From assembly GCF_001279695.1 (NCBI RefSeq), contig NZ_LGDD01000296.1, positions 41,849-105,848 of the forward strand: DNA of 64,000 bases. The letters are read 5' to 3'. How positions within the stretch are numbered: the stretch's first letter is position 1; the number at the start of each line of letters is the position of its first letter. Shown piece after piece: positions 16,153 through 25,184 of this stretch. A program made the translations under genes and the position numbers. The DNA is from Streptomyces sp. WM6378. GTDB taxonomy: Bacteria > Actinomycetota > Actinomycetes > Streptomycetales > Streptomycetaceae. Below the pieces are notes generated by a model that ran no database searches, was not told the origin of the DNA, and saw only the letters and a list, made by a program, of their open reading frames with translations.

Positions 16153-18177
16153 ATGGAAGACGAGCTGCACCGGGTCGTCGGCATCGACCTCGGCACGACC
16201 TACTCCGCCGTCTCCGCCTACGACCCCGACGACTTCGCGCCCAAGATCCTCGCCGACCCGGAACACGAGGGAGCGGCCGCCGTCGCCACGCCCTCGGTCG
16301 TACGGATCGACCCCGCCACCGGTGCGCTGGTCGTCGGCCATGACGCCAAGGACGCCATCAGCCAGGAGGCGGGCGCCGGCGACGCGTTGGTGGAGATCAA
16401 ACGCGAGATGGGCGCGGTGTTCACCCCCGAGCTGCTCCAGCACTTCGGTGCGAGCGGCAGCTACGCGGTCGGCGACCCGGTACGGGCCAGGCTCGGCACC
16501 GAGTGGCTGCGGCCGCAGGAGATCAGCGCCCTGGTCCTGATGCGGATGAAGCGGATCGCCGAACAGGCGCTGGGCACCGACATCCACGACGCGGTCGTCA
16601 CCGTGCCCGCGTACTTCATGGAACGGCAGAAGAAGGCCACCGAGGAAGCCGCCCTGCTCGCCGGGCTCTACCCTCGCCAGCTCATCCCCGAGCCCACCGC
16701 CGCCGCCATCGCCTACGGGGTCGACCGGGCCGAGTCCGAGCGGCAGATCTATCTGGTCTTCGACCTGGGCGGCGGCACGTTCGACGTGTCGATCATCGAG
16801 ACCCGGGACGACGAGATCGAGGTCATCGCGACCGCCGGTGACCAGCGTCTCGGCGGTGGCGACTTCGACGACGCGGTCGCCGCGTGGATCGTCGAGAGTC
16901 TCGGCGAGACGCTGCCGAAGGACATGGACCGCCTGCGGATCAAGGCCGCCGCCGAGGTCGCCAAGCGCGAGCTGTCCCTGCGTTCCACGACCACCCTCGA
17001 CCTCGGCGGCGCCACCGCCCCCCTGGAGCTCGACCGGGCTGGCTTCGAGGCGCTGATCCAGCCCATCCTCGACCGCTCCCTGCACCAGGTCGACGAGGCG
17101 CTCCGCTTCGCCCGGACCGCCAAGGGCGTGGAGCGGGACCACATCAACGCGGTGCTCCTCGTGGGTGGTTCCACCCGCATCCCCCGGGTCAAGCAGATGC
17201 TGCTCGACTACTTCGACCAGGACGAGGGGTTCGTCCGCGGCGACGCCAACCCCGACACCCTGGTCGCCCGGGGCGCCGCCATCGTGGCCAACCGGTTCGA
17301 GCCGTCGCCCGAGTTCGACCTCGCCACCCGGCCGAACGCCGAGCGATCCGCGGACGAACAGGACTACACCGTCACCCTGATCACCGAACACACCCTGGGC
17401 GTCGGGGTCCAGCAGGGCCGGTTCAACGCGCTGATCCCCCGCGGCACCAAGATCCCGGCCCGCCAGGTGAAGACGTACACCAATCCCGAGCAGGCCCACC
17501 GCATCGAGGCGGCGATCTATCAGGGCGAGGGAGAGTACGTCTACGACAACGCCCTGATCGGCACGATCCACCTCGACGAGATCGAGCCGCGCCCCGAGGG
17601 CTACCACCAGTTCGAGGTCGAGTTCTCGCTCGACGTGAACGGGCTGCTCGGGGTGCAGGTCACCCACACCAACACCGGGCGCGAGTACCAGGCGACCTTC
17701 GACCAGAGCACCACCATCGGCAAGGTCGACGAACTGGCCGAGCGGCGCGCGGTGTTGGCGGGTCTGTACGCCACCGTCCGGCCCCGCGGGGCGGCGCCCC
17801 AGCGAGGACGGACCGGGTCGGATGCCGCGTCCGGTGCCGGCCCCGGGGCGTTCACCGTCCCCGCGCCCATCACCCCGCCCGCCGCCGCGCCGCTCCCGGG
17901 CCCCGTCGCCTCCGTACCGGAGCCCGTACGGAGTCCCGTCCCGGTGCCGGCCCCCGCTCCGGTGCCCGTCGCCGAGACCGACCCCGGCGACGTGCCGGCC
18001 GAGTACCGGCGTGTCGTCAAGAAGGCGCTGCGGGCCGCCAAGGACGGGCAGGCGCCGGGCGCGCTCACCGATGCGCTGGGCGCGTTCCTGGAGGGCGTGC
18101 GCGCGGGAGCGGACGAGGACACCCTGGACGATCTCGCCGACCGGCTAGAGGACGCTTATGACGACAGCCGTCGGTGA
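16153..18177 (+). CDS. Hsp70-family chaperone (DnaK-like, divergent C-terminus)
   Basis: 674 residues with an intact ATPase domain: phosphate-1 GIDLGTTYSAV near residue 10, LIPEPTAAAIAYG, phosphate-2 VFDLGGGTFDVSI near 200, and adenosine loop VLLVGGSTRIPRVK. The substrate-binding beta domain is recognisable (HTLGVGVQQGRF, LIPRGTKIPAR, GEYVYDNALIGTIHLDEI). Instead of a long alpha lid there is a Pro/Ala/Val-rich linker (~560-620) and a ~45-residue acidic helical tail. It is therefore not the housekeeping DnaK, which would sit with grpE and dnaJ. Its last 20 bases overlap the next gene. Probably a specialised chaperone serving the operon's TPR and TIR proteins (inference). Confidence 0.9.
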   Translation: MEDELHRVVGIDLGTTYSAVSAYDPDDFAPKILADPEHEGAAAVATPSVVRIDPATGALVVGHDAKDAISQEAGAGDALVEIKREMGAVFTPELLQHFGASGSYAVGDPVRARLGTEWLRPQEISALVLMRMKRIAEQALGTDIHDAVVTVPAYFMERQKKATEEAALLAGLYPRQLIPEPTAAAIAYGVDRAESERQIYLVFDLGGGTFDVSIIETRDDEIEVIATAGDQRLGGGDFDDAVAAWIVESLGETLPKDMDRLRIKAAAEVAKRELSLRSTTTLDLGGATAPLELDRAGFEALIQPILDRSLHQVDEALRFARTAKGVERDHINAVLLVGGSTRIPRVKQMLLDYFDQDEGFVRGDANPDTLVARGAAIVANRFEPSPEFDLATRPNAERSADEQDYTVTLITEHTLGVGVQQGRFNALIPRGTKIPARQVKTYTNPEQAHRIEAAIYQGEGEYVYDNALIGTIHLDEIEPRPEGYHQFEVEFSLDVNGLLGVQVTHTNTGREYQATFDQSTTIGKVDELAERRAVLAGLYATVRPRGAAPQRGRTGSDAASGAGPGAFTVPAPITPPAAAPLPGPVASVPEPVRSPVPVPAPAPVPVAETDPGDVPAEYRRVVKKALRAAKDGQAPGALTDALGAFLEGVRAGADEDTLDDLADRLEDAYDDSRR

Positions 18178-19660
18178 CCGGACGCGGGTCATCGAGGAGG
18201 AGCTGGGCGCCGAGTACGCGGGGGTCGGCTGGTGGGGCTCGCTGTACCGCGCGCCCCGGCGCCGGCGCTGGTACCGGCTGATCCCGGTCGAGGAGGTCAG
18301 CGGGGAGCAGCGGGCCGAGCTGCTCGCCTGGCAGACCCGGCCCCGCCGGCCCGACCTGGTGCCCGTGGTGCGTGAAGAGCGCGGAGAACAGCGGCAGTTC
18401 GCCGACCGCTGGTTCCAGATCGTCAGCTACGAGACCGACGCCGGGCGCAGTCTGTCCGACGCCCTCGCCGAGCACGAGCCCGCCTACCGGATCGCCTCGG
18501 TGGCCGCCGCACTGCGGGCGTTCCCCGGTTGGCGCGAGGCGATCGGCGCCGGGCTTGTCGCGCTGCCCGCCGACATCGTGCTTGCCGGGCACCGGCCGCT
18601 GCTGCTGCCGTTGCCGGCCTGGGGCGCGCCGTCACTCGCAGAGGTGTTCGCCGAGCCGGAACGGATCGCGCATCTGACGCCCGAGGGGGCTCGCGGCCTG
18701 CCGGCCGGGGCCCGCGACCCCGGTCTGCACAGCCTGGGCGTCACGGCGCTGCGCTGCTTCGAGGCCCTGCCGGACGACGGCACCGAGCGGCTGCTCCAAC
18801 GGGCCGCCTGCGCCGCCGTGTTCGCCCCGCCGCGGCGCGAGGGGCGACTGGCGTCCTGGATGCGGCGCGTGGAGCCCGTACGCGCGGTCCGCGAGGAGCT
18901 GGGCGAGCTCACCGGGCCACGGGCCGCCGCGCTCGACGACGCGGCTGTACGGCAGCTGACCGACTCCCTCGACCGGGCGCGCCGCGCGATGGACCCGCTG
19001 ACGGCGGTGCGGTCGCTGCGCGACGCGGGCGAGGCACGCCGGGCGGTCGGGCTCGCCCACGCGGCCCTCGTCGACCGGCCCGGCTACGCGCTTCTGCTGC
19101 TCGCGGCCGAGATCGCCCACCAGGACCTGGGCGAACCCCTGGAGGCGCTGTCGCTCCTTGAGCGCGCGGTGCAGGCGGACCCGGAGCGCACCGAGGCGTA
19201 CGCGGCGCAGCTGTCCATCATCGGCGGCTGGTCGGCGGTGCAGGTCCGCCTCGCCGGGGCCACCGACGACTCCTATGCCCAGCGGCTCCAGGCGACGGCC
19301 CGGGCGGCGTTCGGCCGGCTGCCGCACGAGCTGCGCCGCGAGCACGCGCACGATATGGCCTCCTGCCTGCTGGGCCAGGGCGAACTGGCCGAGGCAAACG
19401 CCTTCGTACACCAGTGGCTGCACGACGGGGGCACGCTGATGTGGTGGCGGTTCGACCTGATGCTCGACTACGGCGAGACCTTCCTCGGACTCGGCCACCT
19501 CGACGCCGCGACCCACATCTCGGAGCAGGTCAGGGCCGGACTGCGGCGCGTGCGGGAGAACGGCCAGATGGACCGGGGCGAGATCCACGAACACGGCATG
19601 AGACTCGCGGACTTCGACCTCCGGCTGCACGAGGCACGGGGCGGGAAGGGGCTCGCATGA
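18158..19660 (+). CDS. Kinase-like (degenerate) plus TPR protein, 500 aa
   Basis: The N-terminal ~180 residues alternate strands and helices in the order of a protein-kinase fold: WYRLIPVEEV, then DLVPVVREE and WFQIVSYETDAGRSLSDAL at the hinge position, then helical LRAFPGWREAIGAGL. The catalytic HRD, DFG and P-loop glycines are absent, so if it is a kinase fold it is a pseudokinase; this is a structural guess. Residues ~280-470 are TPR-like helices (ALLLLAAEIAHQDLGEPLEALSLLERAV). It starts inside the Hsp70 gene (20-base overlap) and ends with a 4-base overlap with the next. A scaffold or sensor role is likely. Confidence 0.55.
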   Translation: MTTAVGDRTRVIEEELGAEYAGVGWWGSLYRAPRRRRWYRLIPVEEVSGEQRAELLAWQTRPRRPDLVPVVREERGEQRQFADRWFQIVSYETDAGRSLSDALAEHEPAYRIASVAAALRAFPGWREAIGAGLVALPADIVLAGHRPLLLPLPAWGAPSLAEVFAEPERIAHLTPEGARGLPAGARDPGLHSLGVTALRCFEALPDDGTERLLQRAACAAVFAPPRREGRLASWMRRVEPVRAVREELGELTGPRAAALDDAAVRQLTDSLDRARRAMDPLTAVRSLRDAGEARRAVGLAHAALVDRPGYALLLLAAEIAHQDLGEPLEALSLLERAVQADPERTEAYAAQLSIIGGWSAVQVRLAGATDDSYAQRLQATARAAFGRLPHELRREHAHDMASCLLGQGELAEANAFVHQWLHDGGTLMWWRFDLMLDYGETFLGLGHLDAATHISEQVRAGLRRVRENGQMDRGEIHEHGMRLADFDLRLHEARGGKGLA

Positions 19661-21237
19661 CCACGATTCTGCTCTTCGTCGTCCTGCCGGTGCTGTTCCT
19701 GACGAGCGTGGCCAGCGCCGGCTACTTCCTCCTCGTCGTGCCCAGCCGCTGGCGGCTGCCGTACGAGGAGTCCCTCGCGCTGCTCGCCAGCGACGACCGC
19801 GACGCCCTCGAACGCGCCGACCGGCTGCTCGGGCAGGCCGTCAACGAGGGTCCGCGGGGCCGGTCGTTGAACCGGATCCGCTTCGCGCAGGCCTATGTGC
19901 GGGCGATGCTGGGCACCTACGAACCGGCCCGCTACGGCGCCGCCGCGACCGTGCTCGACGAGCTGATCGCCGCCGAGGGACGCACGCCGGACAGCGCCTA
20001 CCTGGAGCTGTGGGTCCAGGCCCGGCTCGGCAACCACGACCGCGTCACCGATCTGTACGTCGAGCACCACGAACTCCTTGGTGCCCGGCCGCAGAGCCGC
20101 CGCATCGCCGCCGTCTCGCACCTCCAGCTGGCCACCGCGCACTGGCGGCGCCGTGAGACGGACGGCGCCCTGCACCACTTCGACCGGGTCCGGGAGCTGG
20201 GCGAGCTCACCGAGAACATCCCTGCCGAGGTGAACGACCTCCAGCTCGTCAAGGGCGTACAGGCGGTGTTCGACGGGCGCACCGACGACGCGCGTGAGGC
20301 GTTCACCGACGCCCGCGCGAGGGCGGTCGAGCGTGAAGCGCCCACGGTCCAGGCCGAGTTGGGGCTCCTCGTCTGCGACTGGGCGGACGGTGACCCCGCG
20401 CAGCTCGGCGATCGCCTGGGACGGCTCGCGGAGCAGGTGGAGCACGAGGACGAGGAGGGCGACCTCGCGAAAGAGGACCGCGCCACGGCGGGGCGGCTGC
20501 GCACCGGCATCGCCGTCCTGCGGCTCGTCGCGCTCCTGCGGGAGTGGCTGGCCCAGCCCGCGCTGTCCGGGGCGCCGACGGCGAACGGCTTCGAGGAGTT
20601 GCGGCGGCGGGTGGACGCGGTGCGCGAGGCTGACCCCGAGCTCGGTGACGCCGCCCTCGTGGACGGGCTCGTGCACTACTACTTCGCATTGAGTCAGCCC
20701 GAGCGCGAACAGGCCCTCGCGACCCTGGACGCCGGCACCGAGCTCGCCAAGGGCATCATGCTGCCCGAGGTGCTCGACCTCATGGAACGCGAGCGCGCGC
20801 TCGGCGGCGAGGGGGACGCCCTCTCGCGCTATCTCACGCTGGTCGCCGAGCTCCTCGACGATCCCGACCGCTCCGAGGAGGACCGGGCCCAATTCCGGCG
20901 CCTGAAAGCGAAGTTCACCCCGTTCGGCGACCCGGGCGACCTGGAGGAAGGTGCGGACGTGCACCAGCGGGCCGCGCCCGACGACCACCGGCGCCGCTCC
21001 CAGGCGCTCCGCCGGCGGATCGAGCTGATCGTCTACCCGCGCATCCGCGACCTACCCGACGACGCCCCGGCCAAGCTGGCGCTGCGTGAGCTGCTCGCCG
21101 ACCTCGACCGCGCCGCCGGGGTGTACGCCGAGGGCGCCGAGATCCTGCACGGCGCCGAGCAGAAGCTCATCACCAGTACCGGAGAGATCCTGCTGCCCGA
21201 GGAGCCCGAGGAGATCGATGACCAGGAATCTGCCTAG
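19657..21237 (+). CDS. Membrane-anchored TPR-like protein, 526 aa
   Basis: An N-terminal helix (ILLFVVLPVLFLTSVASAGYFLLVV) without a cleavage site should anchor the protein in the cytoplasmic membrane, followed by a ~480-residue alpha-helical region with TPR-like units (RFAQAYVRAMLGTYEPARYG, AAVSHLQLATAHWRRRETDGAL). The middle has an acidic stretch EHEDEEGDLAKEDR. No enzymatic motif seen. ATG overlaps the previous stop (ATGA), and its end overlaps the next gene by 20 bases. In the operon it would place the Hsp70/TIR machinery at the membrane. Confidence 0.65.
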   Translation: MTTILLFVVLPVLFLTSVASAGYFLLVVPSRWRLPYEESLALLASDDRDALERADRLLGQAVNEGPRGRSLNRIRFAQAYVRAMLGTYEPARYGAAATVLDELIAAEGRTPDSAYLELWVQARLGNHDRVTDLYVEHHELLGARPQSRRIAAVSHLQLATAHWRRRETDGALHHFDRVRELGELTENIPAEVNDLQLVKGVQAVFDGRTDDAREAFTDARARAVEREAPTVQAELGLLVCDWADGDPAQLGDRLGRLAEQVEHEDEEGDLAKEDRATAGRLRTGIAVLRLVALLREWLAQPALSGAPTANGFEELRRRVDAVREADPELGDAALVDGLVHYYFALSQPEREQALATLDAGTELAKGIMLPEVLDLMERERALGGEGDALSRYLTLVAELLDDPDRSEEDRAQFRRLKAKFTPFGDPGDLEEGADVHQRAAPDDHRRRSQALRRRIELIVYPRIRDLPDDAPAKLALRELLADLDRAAGVYAEGAEILHGAEQKLITSTGEILLPEEPEEIDDQESA

Positions 21238-21523
21238 CCGGCGGTCCGGGGCAACTCCCGGACGGCTGGGGGGACTTGTGCCCCGCAAGCATCCCCAGGC
21301 CGATCACGCCGGGCTGCTCGACCGGCTGCCGCCCGTGGAGCACAAGCCCGCGGCGGACGAGGACCAGCTCTTCGAGCAGAGCTCGCTCGCGCGGGTGCTG
21401 CTCCTGCTGGTGAAGGTGGACCAGGAAGCCGAGTACCTGCTGTGCCGGGAGCTGGCCGAGCACGCGCTCGGCACGGTCCCCGACCCCGGCGAGGCACCGC
21501 AGGAGGGAGAGCACCGCGCATGA
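21218..21523 (+). CDS. Small operon protein of unknown function, 101 aa
   Basis: Begins inside the preceding gene (20-base overlap) and ends in a 4-base overlap with the next, so it is very likely translated as part of the operon. The first 25 residues are basic and Gly/Pro-rich; residues 50-80 form one strong amphipathic helix pair (SLARVLLLLVKVDQEAEYLLCRELAEHAL). No known domain is recognised. It could be an adaptor between the membrane TPR protein and the next TPR protein. Confidence 0.6.
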   Translation: MTRNLPSRRSGATPGRLGGLVPRKHPQADHAGLLDRLPPVEHKPAADEDQLFEQSSLARVLLLLVKVDQEAEYLLCRELAEHALGTVPDPGEAPQEGEHRA

Positions 21524-23406
21524 CCGGCACCGGCCGTGACCACACGTTCCAGGAGATCCGCCCCGTGCAGTCGCTCCACGCGCCTGCCTTCGAGTTCACC
21601 GAGGTCACCGGGCACGGGGACTTCGCCGAGCACGACAGGCGGCTTGAGGAGCTGGCCCGCCAGGCGGCCGCCGCGGTCGCTTCGGAGACCGCGCTGGTCC
21701 TCGCGCCGCCCGTGGCCTCGCTCCTGGAGATGTCCCTCGACCTCGGCAGCGACGACGAGGACCTCCTGGAGGACGCCCGGGCGAACGCCGCCGCGCGGGA
21801 GTACGAACTGGCCCTTGAGCTGCTCGACGAGTACCTGGGCGCGCATCCCGAGCACCAGGAGGGGCGCTATCTGCGCGCGTACTGCCTCTACCACCTGGAC
21901 GGGCAGGGCCAGTTGGAGGCCCTGCGCATCCTGCGCCCGCTGCGTGACGAGCCCCCGGCCGACGACGGCCTGCGCGACCGGATCAGGGACCTGCGCCGTG
22001 AACTGCGCCGCCGGCTCGCCCCGGCCGAGGTCACCGCCTACACCCAGTCCGTGCGAACCGACCCCCGGGGCGCGCTGGCCCGCGTCGAGGCGTTCCTTGA
22101 GCTGGCTCCCGAGGAGGGCACCCTGTCCTACCTCCTCGCCCTCGGCCAGGCGCGCGGCGGTGATCTGGAGCGGGCGCTCGACACTGCGGAGCGGGGCGCG
22201 GCACAGGCGGACGTCGACGGCGAGCAGGTGGCCGCGCTCGCGCGCAGACTGCGGCTCGCGCTGCTCGCGCCCCACGCCGCGCCGGCCGTCTCCGCGTTCA
22301 AGACGGGTGATCTGGACCGTGCCCGGCGCGAGCTGGCGCGGATGGATCCCCGGTGGCGCCGCAGCCTCGTCGTCGACGACTTCGACGCCTATCTGACCCT
22401 CCTGCTCGGCCGGGCGGACCAGCGCGCCACTCCCCCGGCGCCGCGGCTGCCCGCCGACCGCACCGAGGACCTGTACTCGCTCATCGCCGACGCCGACGGG
22501 CAGCGCGCCGCCGACCTGATGCGCGCCGGCCAGGCCGAACAGGCCGAGCGGCTCCTCGCCCATGTGCTGGCGCTGGTGCCCCGCTTCCCGTGGCTCAACT
22601 TCCTCTACGCCGCCTGCCTCTACCGGCTGCTGCGGGACCCGGACCGGGCGGCCGCCTGCGCCCGGATCGCGCTGCGCGACCCGACCCTCACTCAGGCCCG
22701 CGAGCTCCTGGAGACGATCAAGAGCTGGCAGGAGGCCTCGCTCGTCAACCCCGTGGTGGACGCGTACGTCGCCGCGATGGAATCCGTGCGCGGCGGGGTG
22801 AGCGTCGAACGACTCGCGGCTCTGCGGCTACGGCTGGTCGGCCTGGAGCGGACCATCCCCGCCCTGTCCGCGGCGGTCCACAGCGAGACGGGCACGCAGA
22901 TCGTCCGCGAGCTCGGGCAGGCCATCGGACAGCGGCTCGTGGAGATCGCCGACGCCATGGCCGTGGGAGGCCTCTACGAGAAGTACGACCGCCTCATGTC
23001 CAGCGTCAAGGGCGGCATCTCAAGCACGCCCGACGCGGACCGGCTCGGGCACGCGCTGGACGGGATCGCCGCGGAGATCAAGAGCGCGCGCAAGGCGGCC
23101 AGGAAGGGCGCGGGCGACCAGCTCGACGAACTGGCCGCCCTGGTGGTCTCCCGCCGTGCGGAGGTCGAGAAGGTCAAGACGGGCATCGAAGTCTCCGCTC
23201 TCGTACGGCGGTTCAACCAGCTGGCCGAGGAGCAGTCCGATCCCCTGGCACGGCTGCGCGCCGATCCGTACACGGTGCGCAGCCGGCTCAACGGCATCCT
23301 TGAGGACGCGCGCCGGCTGCGCCGCGGCGCCAAGCGCACTCTGGACGCCCGCGACCAGACACTGCTCGACGAACTGATCGGGACGATCTCCAGGACGCTG
23401 CGATGA
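21520..23406 (+). CDS. TPR-repeat protein, 628 aa
   Basis: A soluble, almost wholly helical protein. TPR-like units are visible at ~95-140 (EYELALELLDEYLGAHPEHQ), ~185-215, ~345-375 (QAEQAERLLAHVLALVPRFP) and ~375-410 (NFLYAACLYRLLRD). The last 200 residues look like a coiled-coil bundle (VEKVKTGIEVSALVRRF, RLNGILEDARRLRRGAK). No signal peptide or catalytic motif. The ATG lies in a 4-base overlap with the preceding stop and its stop overlaps the TIR gene, so it is translated next to the TIR protein and may bind it. Confidence 0.65.
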   Translation: MTGTGRDHTFQEIRPVQSLHAPAFEFTEVTGHGDFAEHDRRLEELARQAAAAVASETALVLAPPVASLLEMSLDLGSDDEDLLEDARANAAAREYELALELLDEYLGAHPEHQEGRYLRAYCLYHLDGQGQLEALRILRPLRDEPPADDGLRDRIRDLRRELRRRLAPAEVTAYTQSVRTDPRGALARVEAFLELAPEEGTLSYLLALGQARGGDLERALDTAERGAAQADVDGEQVAALARRLRLALLAPHAAPAVSAFKTGDLDRARRELARMDPRWRRSLVVDDFDAYLTLLLGRADQRATPPAPRLPADRTEDLYSLIADADGQRAADLMRAGQAEQAERLLAHVLALVPRFPWLNFLYAACLYRLLRDPDRAAACARIALRDPTLTQARELLETIKSWQEASLVNPVVDAYVAAMESVRGGVSVERLAALRLRLVGLERTIPALSAAVHSETGTQIVRELGQAIGQRLVEIADAMAVGGLYEKYDRLMSSVKGGISSTPDADRLGHALDGIAAEIKSARKAARKGAGDQLDELAALVVSRRAEVEKVKTGIEVSALVRRFNQLAEEQSDPLARLRADPYTVRSRLNGILEDARRLRRGAKRTLDARDQTLLDELIGTISRTLR

Positions 23407-25184
23407 CGCCGGCCGGGCAGGACGCCGCGCCGGCAGCGGGTGGCGTCGGGGCCGCGCCGCCGTCCGCCGCCGGGCAGTGGGACGTGTTCATAAGCTACGC
23501 ACGCGAGGACTACATCCAGGCCAAGGACCTGCACGACGCCCTCAGCGCCTGCGTGACCGCGCACGGCGGGGCGCCCAGGATCTACCTCGACGTGTCCCGC
23601 ACCAGCGGCACCCCGCTGGGCGCGGACTGGCAGAGCTTCCTCGAAGAGGCCCTGCCGCGCAGCCGCCACGTGGTCGCGCTCTACTCGCAGACGTACTTCG
23701 ACAAGCCCGTCTGCCAGTGGGAGCTGCACGAGGCGTACAAGCTGAACCCTCCGGAGGGCGGGCGGCTCGTTCCGCTGCTCATCGACCCGGGCGCCGCCGC
23801 GAAGGTTCCCTACATCGTGAACCGGATCAACTGGATCCCCACCTCGCGGCCGCACTGGATCGACGAGGTGCGCGGGGCCGTGGGGCTGCTCCCCGCCGGG
23901 ACGCGCACCACCCTGCGGTTCGACACCTCGGTCACCGAGGCGGTCGTCGGCCACACGCTGGCGCCCGTGTGCGTCACCGGCTCCGTACCCGAGGGCACCC
24001 CGCCGTGGCCCGTCGACGGCACGGTCACCGTCAGCGCCGAGCCGGCCGGGGCCGAGCTGACCGGCACGCTCACCGCGCCGGTCGTGCGGAACGCGGCCGT
24101 CTTCACCGACCTCGCGTTCCGGACCGCCGCGGCGGAGGTGCGGCTCGTCGCGACGGCCCCCGGCTGCGAGCCCGCCTCCACCGCGCCCTTCCCGGTGCGG
24201 GCGCCCGAGGAGCCGCCCTCCTGGGACGAGGCCGACCGGCCCGCCCTCGCCGCGCGCGGACGCCCGGTGTTCTTCCCCGACGGCCGGGCGCTCGCCGTCC
24301 TGGACGGCCGGGGCCTGACCGTCCACACGGCGGGGTACGAGGCCGCCGGCACCGCTCAGTTGCGGGACCGGCCCCGGCTGTGGGCTCGCGGGCAGCGCTG
24401 TCTCGCCGTCGCCGACTGGTCGGGCCGGGTGGTGCTCGCCGACCCGGACGGCCAGGTCCGCGCCGTGGACCTGCCGGCCCGGCACGGCGCGCGCTTCAAC
24501 GTGCCAGGGGCGCTGGCCTTCGGCCCGGACGACACCTTGTACATCGGCCTGTGGGGAGGGACGGTCTGGAGCCTCTCGCTCGACGGCGGCACACCGGAGC
24601 GGGAGCTCGAACACCGCGCGGGCGTCCAGGTGTTGGCGGCCGAGAGCGACGGCCTGCTGGTGGGCGGCCTGGACGGCGTGCTCACCCGCTACACGGGCGG
24701 CCGGGCCGGGGCGGAGCACACCTTGGAGCCCCTGCTGCTCGCCATGGCCCGGGTGCGGGAGTTCGTGCTGGTCGTCGGCGAGCAGCGGATCCACCGCCTC
24801 GACCCGGCCGGGGGGCGGCTGCTCCAAGTCTCCCAGCCGGTCGGCGCGGTCACCGCGACGCTGCCGGGCGGGGAGCTGACCGCGATCGTCGACGCGGCGG
24901 GCCACGGCGTCTGCTTCGATGCCGAACTGGCGGTACGCGTCGGCTTCCACACGGTGCCGGGTGCCCGGCCGGTGGCCGCTGCCCGGGACGGCCGGCTGCT
25001 GGTCCTCGAATACCCCGACGGCTCGCACGCGCTGGTGCGCGAGGGCCGTACGACGTATGTGTCGAGGCATCCGATGACCCTGTCCCCGGACGGGCTGCGG
25101 GCCGCGGTGTCGGACGGGGAGCGGCTCCTCGTCGTGCCGCCCGAGGAGCTGGGCGGCGGCCCGGCGGAGGGGAAGCGGGCATGA
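23403..25184 (+). CDS. TIR-domain protein with Ig-like and beta-propeller regions
   Basis: 593 residues. Residues ~25-160 are a TIR domain: WDVFISYAREDY (beta-A and box 1), YLDVSRTSGTPLGADWQSFL, HVVALYSQTYF, and KPVCQWELHEAYKL, where E107 sits at the position of the catalytic glutamate of TIR NADases. Residues ~165-260 resemble a beta-sandwich (TLRFDTSVTEAVVGHTL, VRLVATAPGCEPAS). Residues ~270-575 show repeated four-strand units (LAVLDGRGLTVHT, CLAVADWSGRVVLA, LLVGGLDGVLTRY), fitting a seven- or eight-bladed propeller. Bacterial TIR proteins cleave NAD+ or make cyclic ADP-ribose signals in immunity; here the propeller is probably the sensor. It is the only likely enzyme effector in the operon. 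Confidence 0.85.
   Translation: MTPAGQDAAPAAGGVGAAPPSAAGQWDVFISYAREDYIQAKDLHDALSACVTAHGGAPRIYLDVSRTSGTPLGADWQSFLEEALPRSRHVVALYSQTYFDKPVCQWELHEAYKLNPPEGGRLVPLLIDPGAAAKVPYIVNRINWIPTSRPHWIDEVRGAVGLLPAGTRTTLRFDTSVTEAVVGHTLAPVCVTGSVPEGTPPWPVDGTVTVSAEPAGAELTGTLTAPVVRNAAVFTDLAFRTAAAEVRLVATAPGCEPASTAPFPVRAPEEPPSWDEADRPALAARGRPVFFPDGRALAVLDGRGLTVHTAGYEAAGTAQLRDRPRLWARGQRCLAVADWSGRVVLADPDGQVRAVDLPARHGARFNVPGALAFGPDDTLYIGLWGGTVWSLSLDGGTPERELEHRAGVQVLAAESDGLLVGGLDGVLTRYTGGRAGAEHTLEPLLLAMARVREFVLVVGEQRIHRLDPAGGRLLQVSQPVGAVTATLPGGELTAIVDAAGHGVCFDAELAVRVGFHTVPGARPVAAARDGRLLVLEYPDGSHALVREGRTTYVSRHPMTLSPDGLRAAVSDGERLLVVPPEELGGGPAEGKRA

Noticed and set aside
15454..17667. A 737-codon open frame on the minus strand opposite the Hsp70 gene
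   Set aside because: Its product is a low-complexity Gly/Val/Asp-rich string with no domain, and it is the mirror of the Hsp70 coding frame; a GC-rich shadow.
22974..25070. A 698-codon minus-strand open frame opposite the TPR and TIR genes
   Set aside because: Same reason: Arg/Gly/Pro low complexity without motifs, while the plus strand encodes a recognisable TIR domain.
23477..25180. Upstream extension of the 1220-residue TPR gene into the TIR gene
   Set aside because: The extension is an Arg-rich out-of-frame reading of the TIR gene; the ATG at 25181 with a 4-base overlap fits the operon pattern.
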